A DNA stretch of 64,000 bases from Steromphala cineraria (lineage: Eukaryota; Mollusca; Gastropoda; Trochida; Trochidae): assembly GCA_916613615.1 (NCBI GenBank), contig OU744736.1, positions 9,435,724 to 9,499,723 of the forward strand, in the 5' to 3' direction. A program made the position numbers and the translations under genes. Shown here piece by piece: positions 45,960 to 56,800 of this stretch. The first letter of the stretch is position 1. Each line of letters starts with the position of its first letter. The notes under the pieces are model-generated. The model did no database searches, was not told where the DNA came from, and worked only from the letters and a program-made list of their open reading frames with translations.

Positions 45960-46600
45960 TAGATAATAACGATGAGCTGTGCTCGTGCGAGGTTATTCAT
46001 TCTGTTCGCGAGGTTATAACATCCATTGTGAGGTTACTTAATCCGTTTTACGAACATTTTCCTTTTTAAAGTTTTCTAATCCATTCATGAGGTTATTTGA
46101 ACCATTCGAGGTTAAATAATCAGTTACTGTGGTAGTCCCGACAGCTTTGATAAATAACCAGCCTAGTTCGGTAATTCTTTTTGGATGCGGTGAAAAACAA
46201 ACTCGTTCATTGTTATTTCTGTTTCTGTTTGTTCTGTTCTGATTGTGTTAATCATATCATGTTAAGAATGTATCATTTATACTACTATTTGTCACTGTTA
46301 TATCACAGAAATAAAAATCAGAGTCAGCAGTGGTGGATTATATGCGTGTTCCTCATTTACAAATCGCAACATCTAAAAATCAAAACCTGCCTAAATACAA
46401 AATATGGTAATTGTAGTGACAACCAGTGACATCTTTTTTTGGCAAGTTAAAAGATGTTTTTGTGTGGTAAAGTCAAGTTGGAAACAAATGTTGTTTTATA
46501 TTTCTGAAACAAAACTTTAAAGCATAGTTTCGACACTAGGGCCATCGGTATGTTTGTTGTTCAAATTCAGTTCCGTCAATAATGCGACCTTAATTTCATA
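45960..46600. other. Non-coding DNA, nothing recognised
   Basis: AT-rich. Repeated CGAGGTTA/GAGGTTAT words occur between 45990 and 46110, but no clear period. Confidence 0.35.
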
Positions 46601-46639
46601 AAATTCAAAACCCATATCTATCAAACATGAGATGCATAG

Positions 46640-47345
46640 AATAAGTATTGTTTCGGATTTCTAAGAGAAAGTTATGTGTTTTCATTATAAATTGTCAAGT
46701 TAAGGATCCTTGTTAGAAATGCACATTCAGGAACATTTCATTGAGTATACCCTTTGAAACATATTGAATAGTTATTTTTATCCTTTGAGATTGTAACAAC
46801 TATCCCCTTTTCAAACCAGTATTTACCGATAATAACCTAAGCTGTGTTAGTATCTACACCGAAACGTCGCATCTCTTTGCAATAAAGAAAATCCATATAT
46901 TTGTATTTCTTCAAAAACATAAGTAGCCAGGAAGATGAATGAGGTAAAACATATCTTATCTTATTTTTAACCAACTAGTCTTTTTTTAAATTAAAATCCA
47001 TTACATATGTTTTCATATATCAAGTCTTCTTTTAAAAGGCATTATTATATAATAAAAGTATCTAAAGTAAGCTTATTAGTATTAAACACTTCCATCTCTC
47101 TGATTTGTCTAATATACAATAAAAGGCCAAATCGCACTCATTAATGTAGAGATGACAGACAATTAACCTTTAGCCAACAATTGGTTATACACAAAGCCAA
47201 TATTCGTTGTAGTCATTCAAATGCCATCGAAAGAGTTACATTTTCAAGCCAAGCATTAGTTTAAGTCATTGATTTGCAAATATTTCAAGATACAACTATA
47301 TTTTGTAATTACATCATTAAGTTAAGTGTTATAAGCCAGGTGTTG
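46640..47345. repeat. Segment duplicated at 16850-17480
   Basis: Same-orientation partner of the block at 16.85-17.48 kb. See that entry for shared words. Confidence 0.6.
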
Positions 47346-47375
47346 CATAGGCCATGTCAATTTCTAGCCTGTACT

Positions 47376-47737
47376 TTAAAGGGGCAGTAGCACGTTTTTT
47401 GATAATTTTATATTTTAATTATTTCACTCATAATTGTAAGTTAATGCTAAATTTATTATATTGACAGTGTCAACAATGTCATTACACAAGCCAATCATCA
47501 ATAGTCAGAGAACAAAGTATGAGGATTCACATAAAATCCATTGGCGGCCATTTTTTTGTAACACCTTTAATTCATTTTGCGTAAGATAAAGGAATCGCAT
47601 GGCTTGACTTTACATTATATTTGAATTATTACTGCTTCATTTAGTTTAAATACATTATCTCTCAATTGGAACCTTTTATTTTCATTTTCCTCACATTACC
47701 TTATATTCCCCCTAAAAACGTGCTACTGCCCCTTTAA
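47376..47737 (+). mobile_element. TTAA-flanked MITE, copy 3
   Basis: The ends match copy 1 (AGGGGCAGTAGCACGTTTTT / AAAAACGTGCTACTGCCCCT) between TTAA at 47376-47379 and 47734-47737. Same orientation as copy 1 and nearly the same length. The flanks (TTTCTAGCC on the left, GATTGCAAAATTC on the right) are contiguous in the paralogous empty site at 22890-22920. Confidence 0.92.
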
Positions 47738-47842
47738 GATTGCAAAATTCATTGCCTACTTCAAAATATACGAATGGCCATTGGTAGCACAGACGAATTT
47801 GTAATGGGAAAGCTTCCAGGTCGCAATCTGATAATGGTGGGC

Positions 47843-48425
47843 TGATGGCAGTGGAGCTTGATCTGAATATCCTCAATTTACAGGCAAAGAAACGATCTCA
47901 ATAGCAAGCTAAGTAGTATAATCACAAGTAAATGAATATTGGTTACTAGTTATGTATGCGAATGTTTTTTTCTGAATGTCACATGAAAGTACAGACGTCA
48001 AACTATGTCAACCTTTATGAGTCGCGAGAGGTTGATATAACAATCTACGCACCTCTGGACACTACCAAGAAAGCCTACTTCGCATTGAAACTTTTTTATT
48101 TTGAAAGCACATCATGTGTAGTCGTGCCTCTACAGTATTTTGACTGTAACCATTCAAAGACTAACGATTCGAAACAAGAAAAGCCTTTAAACATGCAAGC
48201 TTTGGGGCACCCGGTTATGTTTCACTATGTAGAACCAGGGGATTTAGGTTAGGGAGAACTGGGACGGGGACTTTCACTTGAATAGATTGTTCCAATCGGA
48301 GTAGCATGTTCTTTGCTCTTTGTTTTGATAGTTATCAGTACACTATCTGACTATGTATAATAAAACATCTCGTTCGTTCCGCTTAAATTCCAACAATGAT
48401 AGATACGTCTCCTATTCAATTAATT
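47843..48425. other. Non-coding DNA with a 98-codon frame of unknown status
   Basis: A plus-strand frame at 47956-48252 is somewhat longer than neighbouring chance frames but shows no domain, no signal peptide and no splice context I can defend. I do not call it a gene. Confidence 0.3.
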
Positions 48426-48429
48426 TTAT

Positions 48430-48850
48430 TTCGGCTTTATAGGCCATTGGCCCACGTACAATTGCAATATAATTCACAAAATAAGAGTAGCAAATAAAAG
48501 TATAAAACAGTAGTTAGGTTATTACAGAAGACATAGCACGCTTTCTAAGAGCAAGAGCTTCCTTACAATAACTTGCACATTTAAACAATGAATTACTACA
48601 TTTGCTGCTAATTAACTTAAGATAATATTCTATTGTGTTATCCTGTCTACAAGATTGAAAATAATTTTCCCTGATTGAAGCATATGCATCACATTCAAAC
48701 AAAAAGTGAATTTCATTTTCAGTCAGGCCACATTCACACATTTTACAGATTCTATTCGCATTAACACCTCCAATATTACATCTCAGGGGAAGTGCAAGTA
48801 ATCTTAACAAACAAATAGTTCTTCGGATTGCTATATAATAAATAGAAGAT
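48430..48850 (-). pseudogene. LINE C-terminal tail
   Basis: The minus-strand frame 48810-48514 reads LRLLALPLRCNIGG, then ICKMCECGLTENEIHFLFEC, the Cys knuckle of a LINE tail. It resembles the remnant at 43.9-44.6 kb. Both share a 3' end near GGCCCACGTACAATTG (48447). 5'-truncated. Confidence 0.72.
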
Positions 48851-51037
48851 ACATAATATTCAATACTTAACAGAGGATAAAGCTTTTAATGGATATAAAT
48901 ATAATTTTTTAAACGTTAATACAGTAATTCAAATTTGTGTTGCTTTAAAAGATAGCTGACGGTGAGTTCAATACAAGAGCCAGTGATTAATTAGATGATA
49001 AATAGTTGCGCTAATAAACCTTCCGGGATCCATTGTTTTTCAATACCCGCACATGTAGTTTAAACCCGACGAAATTCCCATTGACTTTCAGGTTAAGTAC
49101 ATGTTGCAAGAATAATTTTCCTTAATTGAGTGTTGATCGAATTACAGCCGAAAGTTGCTGATAAATTTAGATATGATCTCAGCTACAAGTTCATAATTTT
49201 CATTATGTTATATTTGTTCATACTTTAGGCCCTTTATGTCGATACCTTCTTCGAAAGACACGTTTAGGCCTGATTGTTAATAAATCATCCTTAAAGTTAT
49301 GTTTTGAAACATGAAATTTGAAAATGGCCTGTTCAGTGCCATTTTTTTCCGTTAAGCGATGAGATGCATTGAGTAAACGATCAGTCATTGACAAGGCGGG
49401 ACATTCAGCTCACGCGTTATAAGTTACAAAACTGAAGGAACCGAATTCCTAGTTGATACAAAAATGGAATGTCGTTTCCGAATGTGGAATGAAAAAATAC
49501 ATCTAATAACTACAAAACAGCTCACATGCATATGCAAAATTTATATTTATTTAGGGTGTAAACGCTCATCCATATATTGTTGAAAATATACGATATATTT
49601 TACATCATAACATTATTATAATAATCGGTTTCCAAATTAAAGCTTGCCAATTATTTCACATGGTCACGTGGGTATAAATTTGGTACAGCTCTGTCAATTG
49701 GTCCTTCGAAATACCAGGATATGCTTAAAACAAATATCATTTGCTGAAACTTCTCTTTGAAGTTTCAAAGAGTAATATAGAGAGAAACGTATGCCATTAG
49801 TTTTCAATATCAAATGTTACATCTCTGGACCCCAAAGCAAGAATTACCTTGTTTAGGATCAATTAATTACTATTGATCTGCTAAGTATAATGTTTACGTT
49901 AAGATTGGTAAATCAAAGCGTACAGTTATCGAATAAAACTTATGTTTGCTGTTTTATCCATTTCCAAATCGGCGGAGGATAAAGGAAAATAATGCTGAAT
50001 GGGTATACTTGTTGCAATAACGGAGAACAATGAAAACGACGAATGACTCCAAAGTACGTAAATTATCACCATTTTATGTTTTAAATGGAAAGGTTAACGT
50101 GAGTATATTATTTGTAATTTTCTTAAATGAATAATTTTGCATACGAAATATATGTCAGTGCTTAAGGTATCGTGATGTTAACACATATAGAATTAAGTAC
50201 TCAAAGTAAGAGAAGTCGAAAATGTATGAAGTGATTAGAAACATAAGGTTAGAAGAACAAAGGTGAAACAACCTTGGTAATATTGGTTATATAAATATCA
50301 TAAAAACATGTCATTCATTCGAAATGCATGCATTACGAATATTTCTTAAAATGCGTAGGGACAAAGTGGTACCACATCTGTAGGCAAATGAACATCACTG
50401 ATTAATGTTTCATCATATCAGCCAGGTAGTCTCATTTGTCATGCCGGTGGATATGTGGTGATAACAACCTCATTTGTTCAAGTGATAATGCTCTTGAACC
50501 TCGAATTCATGGTGACAGATTATTGTAAGCATGCTTTCGAAATTACAGATAATAAATAACTTTACCATTTTTATTTTCTAGGAAACATTTGCGTCAAACT
50601 AATTTCTTAGGATATCCATACCCTTTTCATACTTGTATTGACTCTTCAAACACTGAGCGATTTAACCCTTTAGCATTAATTGTCGATATATGTTTTCTTT
50701 AAAACTGCTAAACGAGTTTCCTTTGCGTTGTTTTGAATGAACCAGTGAGTTCGTTTGAGTTTAACACCGCTTGGACAATATTTCATCGATTACCAACGTG
50801 ATCGAAATCACATAAGAAACTCAAATGCAAATTGGGATACAATGGAATTTTAAAGTATGGGGTTTCAAGATGATCAACTAACTATCGATATCTGATCAGT
50901 ATTAACATCAATGTACACCCAAATTGTTGGGTTGATCTGCACCATGCAAGATGTGAATGTAAGTTTAACAACCAGATAATATCAAAATGCAACTTGGCAG
51001 TAAAAACAATAGAACATTAATATTATACAAAGGGGTT
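48851..51037. other. Non-coding DNA, nothing recognised
   Basis: AT-rich. The block 50638-50735 resembles 14108-14215. No gene or RNA is seen. Confidence 0.4.
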
Positions 51038-51312
51038 TTAAAGGGGGGGAGCACGTTTTTTGCAAATTTTATATTTTCAATTTTCCCTGATAATTGTACG
51101 TTAATGCTAAATGTATTATATTGATAGTGTCAAAACTCTTATAACACCAACCAATCTTTCATAGTCAGAGAACAAATTAAAACGATTTACATTAAATCCA
51201 TTTGATGCCATTTTTATGTGAATACTTTTAATTCGTGTTGTGTAAGAAAAAGGAATCGCATGACTCAACTTAACATTATATTCCCCCTAAATACGTGCTA
51301 CTGCCCCTTTAA
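51038..51312 (+). mobile_element. TTAA-flanked MITE, copy 4 (degraded)
   Basis: The left end is damaged (AGGGGGGGAGCACGTTTTT). The right end, ACGTGCTACTGCCCCT, is intact, between TTAA at 51038-51041 and 51309-51312. The interior matches copy 1 with deletions. Confidence 0.85.
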
Positions 51313-53035
51313 CTGTATACATTTTAAGATTGAGATTGTCAAAATATATAAGAAAAAAGGCGAAAGGAAACTGATAAAACCGATATTGATAATCAACGTT
51401 TTAATGCAGGTCCGTCTTTTCATAGTCTAATTTTTCTGATATTGAGAACCATTTATATTAAGTTTTATTGTTATCACGCGTCAACAATTTCATTTCGGAA
51501 CTGCTTTCCTTCGTTCTTCGGAATAAATTTAAATTGGTCTTGCATATAATACTGGCAGAATTTAATTCCTGAAAAACAAACTTATAAAGAATATGTTCAA
51601 GAATGAGATATATGTGAAATATGTGATTTAATCTGTTTTCAGAATGTATGAAAAGAAACTTAAAAAACAAAAATGTTCTAGTAAGCAAATACTAGTCCCC
51701 AATGTATGATGTGACCAAATTTAACGGCAATGCGGTGAACGGTTCATAACATATTGCGTTAACAAAATTTTCAAAAGTGGCCATAGTGCCATAGTGACCT
51801 TGCAAAAAAGTACTGAATTCAATGTCCCAGTTCCGTGTTGCGACGCAGGACAACAAACATCATGTCTACATGTCAACTATTTAATTCATAAACTTTAACA
51901 AATCATTTGCATATTTGCAAACATCATATTTTGGGGGAAAAACATGCAGCTACAAATGTGTTGATCAAATATCACCTTAACTGAGGGGGTTAGGAGAGTG
52001 AAACAAGCATTCGTCTGGTGTTTTGGCACGTCTAACATGCATGATGTCATCGCGTTAAGGTTCAAGCGGATGCATTGTGTCAACAATAACTTTTCCTTTA
52101 CTTAATATTCATATTCAAAAGATAAAAATTTAGTTCAAATAATACTTTTAAAACAACAAGTTTCACACCCTTTGAATGATTGTACAAGTATGTACATTTG
52201 ATAGTAAATGATCTGATGATTAAACCTATATTAAATGTATACTATTTAGAAAATACAGGTTCATCAATTACATTCAAAACACTTTATCTGGTGCAGTAAT
52301 TGTTTTGATCTATGATAAATTAAGGTCCCATTTCTTCTTTAAAAACATGGCATTATAGTAATATATATTTGACATCGACAATGAGTCGACCAAATGTAGT
52401 AACTGGAAATATGAAGTATTTTAAATCATGAACAGTTCGAAATCATATGCAGTTGTACACTTCCTTGTTTTTTACTATAGTCTTGTGTTACTTCCCCACA
52501 AATTATTCAGATACTTTGTTTATCTATAAAGCATCTTGTACAACCATACATTCTTTATAAAACAAGTCACAGAGACGTCAATATCAACTTTAATTGGACT
52601 CAAGTTTCGGCTTAGCAAAAGACTACAATGTTCCTGTCAACATCCAGCAGTGAGAATCAAATGTACTGCCTGTTTTTAATTTCTTCTGTAACATCTCAAA
52701 CGGTATATTTTCTAAATGACAAAATGGGTGTCTAGTGATTAGCGTTAATGACAATGAAGATAGAAGACATAGGAATGGTAGACTTACTTTTGAAATTACT
52801 GGTACTGGTATATGCACATATCGTTGATAATTAAATAAGAGTTGAACTTAATAATGAACTCGTATTTGATATCTAGTTTTTTTGGCTTTCTTTATTAGTC
52901 GCATTTATATTCTACTCACATCAATTATCAAACACTGTTTCCACTCTCATTCATACACAATCTAAACCTATTAATAATTATCTTGCTCAAAGCGCTACTA
53001 GTCATAACCCTAAACAAATTTTACTATCTGTGGGG
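51313..53035. other. Non-coding DNA, nothing recognised
   Basis: AT-rich, short frames only. Confidence 0.4.
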
Positions 53036-53039
53036 CCGA

Positions 53040-53240
53040 AGCTCAGACAAATCTATGTACACCCGTTATTTCACGTACGCAGTTTTACAGCTCGATGGAC
53101 TAAGTGTAATGCTGACAAAGTGCCTTGTCCAGGGACACAACAACGTATGAGGACACAAAACGTTCATGTCTCCACCAAGATCCAAACCCGTGACATTGAG
53201 AGGCCAGTCTGCTGACTACTACACCACTGTGATGGGATAT
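53040..53240 (-). mobile_element. tRNA-related SINE fragment
   Basis: The minus strand reads ATCACAGTGGTGTAGTAGTC (A-box-like), CACGGGTTTGGATCTTGG (B-box-like), then GTGTCCTCATACG, TGTGTCCCTGGACAAGGCAC and a tail toward GGACTAAG-type sequence. A faded copy of the same head at about 27740-27830, behind GT92 copy A, implies insertion before the gene duplicated. Confidence 0.6.
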
Positions 53241-53880
53241 GTGAAAAAAATGATTTTGAATATTATGCGAGTTTGACATACACATTTTATGCATTTTTTT
53301 TATAGATTAGCGTTACATATAACGATGAGCAAGAATTTGTATTGTGAAAAGATCCCGATTTGATGTACTTTAGTCATTCATCGGATAAAGAGTTTTCGTA
53401 AAAAAAATACGACTTAGCGAGTAACATTTCTTTAAAATATATCAATTGATTTTGAAAGGCAATTGTCAGATAAAGAAATGTTAGTGATATTTTATCTAAT
53501 ACATCACTCCGCAGATGACCAATCTTCCATCATCTAAGGAATACCACATGTTTGAAGTATATAAATGCGGATTGGAAGGGAATTCGAAGGAATTGGATCA
53601 AGTATTGTCTGTGGAAAATTCTGTTCTGACATGTTGATTCTTTGCATACTTGACTATTTTCTTATTTTTACATATTTTACAAAATTTAGTTTTATAGCTG
53701 TTATAGTTTGGCCGAGGACCATTAATAGTGCGAATTCAACAGAGACAGTAGAACCCTCCAACGTGACCGTTGTTTATTACTGTACTGCGAGTGCTTTGTG
53801 TAAGCTCAATCGCTGTTCAATCAGAAAAAAGATTTGTAGAAAGCAGTCAGTGTCATTTTTTATCATTGTTAAATATTCAA
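53241..53880. repeat. 3' flank of GT92 copy B, duplicated with copy A
   Basis: Colinear with 27810-28215 and then with 29400-29500 plus 30612-30718. The pearl-like element and the 24-bp array of copy A are absent here. It gives the ancestral arrangement of the flank. Confidence 0.75.
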
Positions 53881-53882
53881 TG

Positions 53883-56800
53883 TCATAGAAGCAGTGGAAG
53901 ACCTTTTCCAATTCTATCTAAAACCCTGTATCTTTCACCAACCGCTGCAATCAAATCCTCTGAGAAACGGAAAACGTCGGTATTTGTAAACAATGGAGGT
54001 TGGAGATACTTATTAGTCCCTTTGCGATAGTGGTTAAGTACTCCTATATCATCGTCTACCATTAATTCATGATCATCATTCATAAAAGTCTCAACAACGT
54101 GCACAAACATCACGTCAACACTCATGGGTTTCACTAAACTTTTCGGTCCAGCCGAAGCACAGGTTTTGTACCTCTTCGTATATAACAATGGGTGGATGTT
54201 GTAGTTCCTTGCTATGTCTTTGTTTGGAAAGGAAACATCGGTTACATTGATATCTACCGGAAAAAAGGCAAGACGAAACCTCAAACTCCCCAAAGGTCTC
54301 CCTTTTGCGTCTCCCTTCTCGAACAGAAAATCAGCCATTTCTACAATATTCTTGTGCGCCCTCGGGAAAACAATTTCATCAACATCTACGAGGAGGACAT
54401 ATTTTGCGGTGTTCATTTCTGACAGGAGGCATTCCCCAAGGACCATGTTTTGTAGTATCTTTTGTTTTGGAAATTTCACAAGCAGTTTTTCGAGATCGAA
54501 GTTTCTCAACTCAACCGTCCCTTCCCTCTCATATAACTTGAGCACGTCCAGAACCCTCTGAGACTGACTGCAAAGGTAGAATATCTGTTTGTCAACACCA
54601 AGGATCCGGTATAATTCGATATTCCACACCAGTTGTGTCACATTATCATAATTGTTAACAAAATGCTTAATACATCGGGTGAGAGTGTTGTTCTTCTTGG
54701 CGGGAGCTTTAACAGTTATATTTGTTGTTCCATTGTTGATTCCGTGCATTGTAAGAAGAACATATGATGGTAAATGATGTTCCCTGGATACTGGACAAAT
54801 GAACATTCCTGTTCTGTAGCTGTAACAAAAAATACAACTTTCACATGTAACACTTCTTCCTGATCGGTATTCAATTAGGAAATAGGGGAACTTAAAATAT
54901 TAGGAAATGCTGAAATGAATAAAAAATCACTGAATGAAGCTCCCCTCATTACATTTGAATGTATACAAACTTATGACACTGGTACTGAACTAATCTCTAT
55001 TGCATTTAGAACAGTTCTCGGGTTTTCGTCAGAATAACTTATCAGCGAAATAACGACCATCTGGTCAGTTTAAGTCAACGAAGAGAACTTTTGTAAGATA
55101 ACCTTGTTTGTTATTACGCAGACCTATGCAATGATCTTAGGTCACTGTTCTTTCAAGAAACTGAAAGTGTAAATATTTCACGAAGCATATAGAGAGAGGA
55201 ACTTTCAAAATAATGACTGCATATGTACAAAATGCTTGCATCAGGATTCTATATCTCTAGCCTGAGAACTTTTTCATTACAACAGCAGCTGAGATCAGGG
55301 ATTTACTACATGAGCTACCACAGTTGAAAAATAAAAGCTTATAGTTTCGGACCATTCTCTCCCCACAGAGGCAGATCAAGTCATTTTGATTTAGCCTCTG
55401 TTAAATTACGCCGAGTTTGTGGGATAGAAAGGAAAGTGCCTGATTGGAGGCAATCAAAGTTAGTTGTGCAATCAGCGACGCTGTTCTTAAATCATCGTTT
55501 TGGCTACTGAATCACGGCAAAAGCATTGTGATGTGAACCCCCTCCCCCCTTTCATGCGAGAAGCGTTATCAGTTGCTAAAGAAATTCAAATGGAATGTGA
55601 TGCAGTTTTTTCCGCCAGGGGAAACTGCCGGAACCCACGGATTTTGGCGTACTAGAACAGAGGCTTGACTTGATCTGCCTCTGTGGGGAGAGAATGAGTT
55701 TCGGACAAGACAATCAAATTCTCTGTTTACTCACCGCTCTTTAGCATTGTTACTGTGCCAACTGTATGTGAACAATCGGACCTTTGAATCAACTTTAGTT
55801 GAAATCTTATTATGATAGTACACAGAACATGTAAAGCTTGATAATTTATTCCTCGTATCGAAGTGAGCCGGTATCTTTACAACTGCTGCTGCTTCCCTGG
55901 TGTCGTAGTAGCCAACATAAACCACGGTTGAGTTGTCCGACAGAACCTGAACCTCACCATACCGAAACCTCGGTTCAGACGGTAAATCTGTAACGTTGTA
56001 TTCACGCTGGAAAGTTTTCATCTCTCTCGACGTGTTCCTTTTAAGCTGAATAAACAAATTGTAATTAATGCATGTATATCTTGTTTCTAAATTGAGGTAC
56101 AAAAGAAACTGTACACCGGTAATTTGATAAATATTTTGAAATGTACACAGGAATATTGAAATCCCTGGTCAGTATGATATACCAAACACACAGCACGTAA
56201 ATCATTCGCCAAAACACTACTTCAATTAATTCTTGCTTTTGAAGGCTTTTTGTAGAAAATCATGATTTTTGGTTACTGCACGTGGAATTCTCGCAAAAAA
56301 TAGTATAAAAGGTGACCCGCATGATGACTGGCACTATTGCAACGAAAAGCACACGAAGAAATGCCAATATCAACACCAGAGGAACGAGAGCGAGCGGTCA
56401 GTATGTCATAGGTGGGAGCAACAAACAGCCATATTGCAAGACCTCTTGTACAGCCGACAAACCACCATTAACCTTAATGCATAGGAATATTTGGATGACG
56501 ACGTCTTTGTTCAATGCATCCAACGTTTCGACACAGATTCTTGTGTCGTTCTCAAGCAGAGGAAGAGTAATGACATCTATCATATTTACTCTTTTCATTA
56601 AGTTGTTGTTACTGTGTATTGTACTCTTTACTTATATACAGCATATGCCCCATCATCATTACATCTGCGCTGGACAAGGACTTTGTGACTTTGGCAACGG
56701 TTGATTTGATACATACCAAATTTGAGATTAGGTTCACAAAACATTTTCAAAAGATAAAAAGTACTTTTTAATGGGTTTTTTATATCTTGGCCTCTACATT

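Noticed and set aside
47956..48252. 98-codon plus-strand frame between a MITE and a LINE tail
   Set aside because: No domain, paralogue in the window, signal peptide or splice signals. Length is within chance for this composition.
53883..54561. Plus-strand frames antisense to GT92 copy B exon 3
   Set aside because: They mirror the conserved coding exon on the opposite strand and have no independent support.
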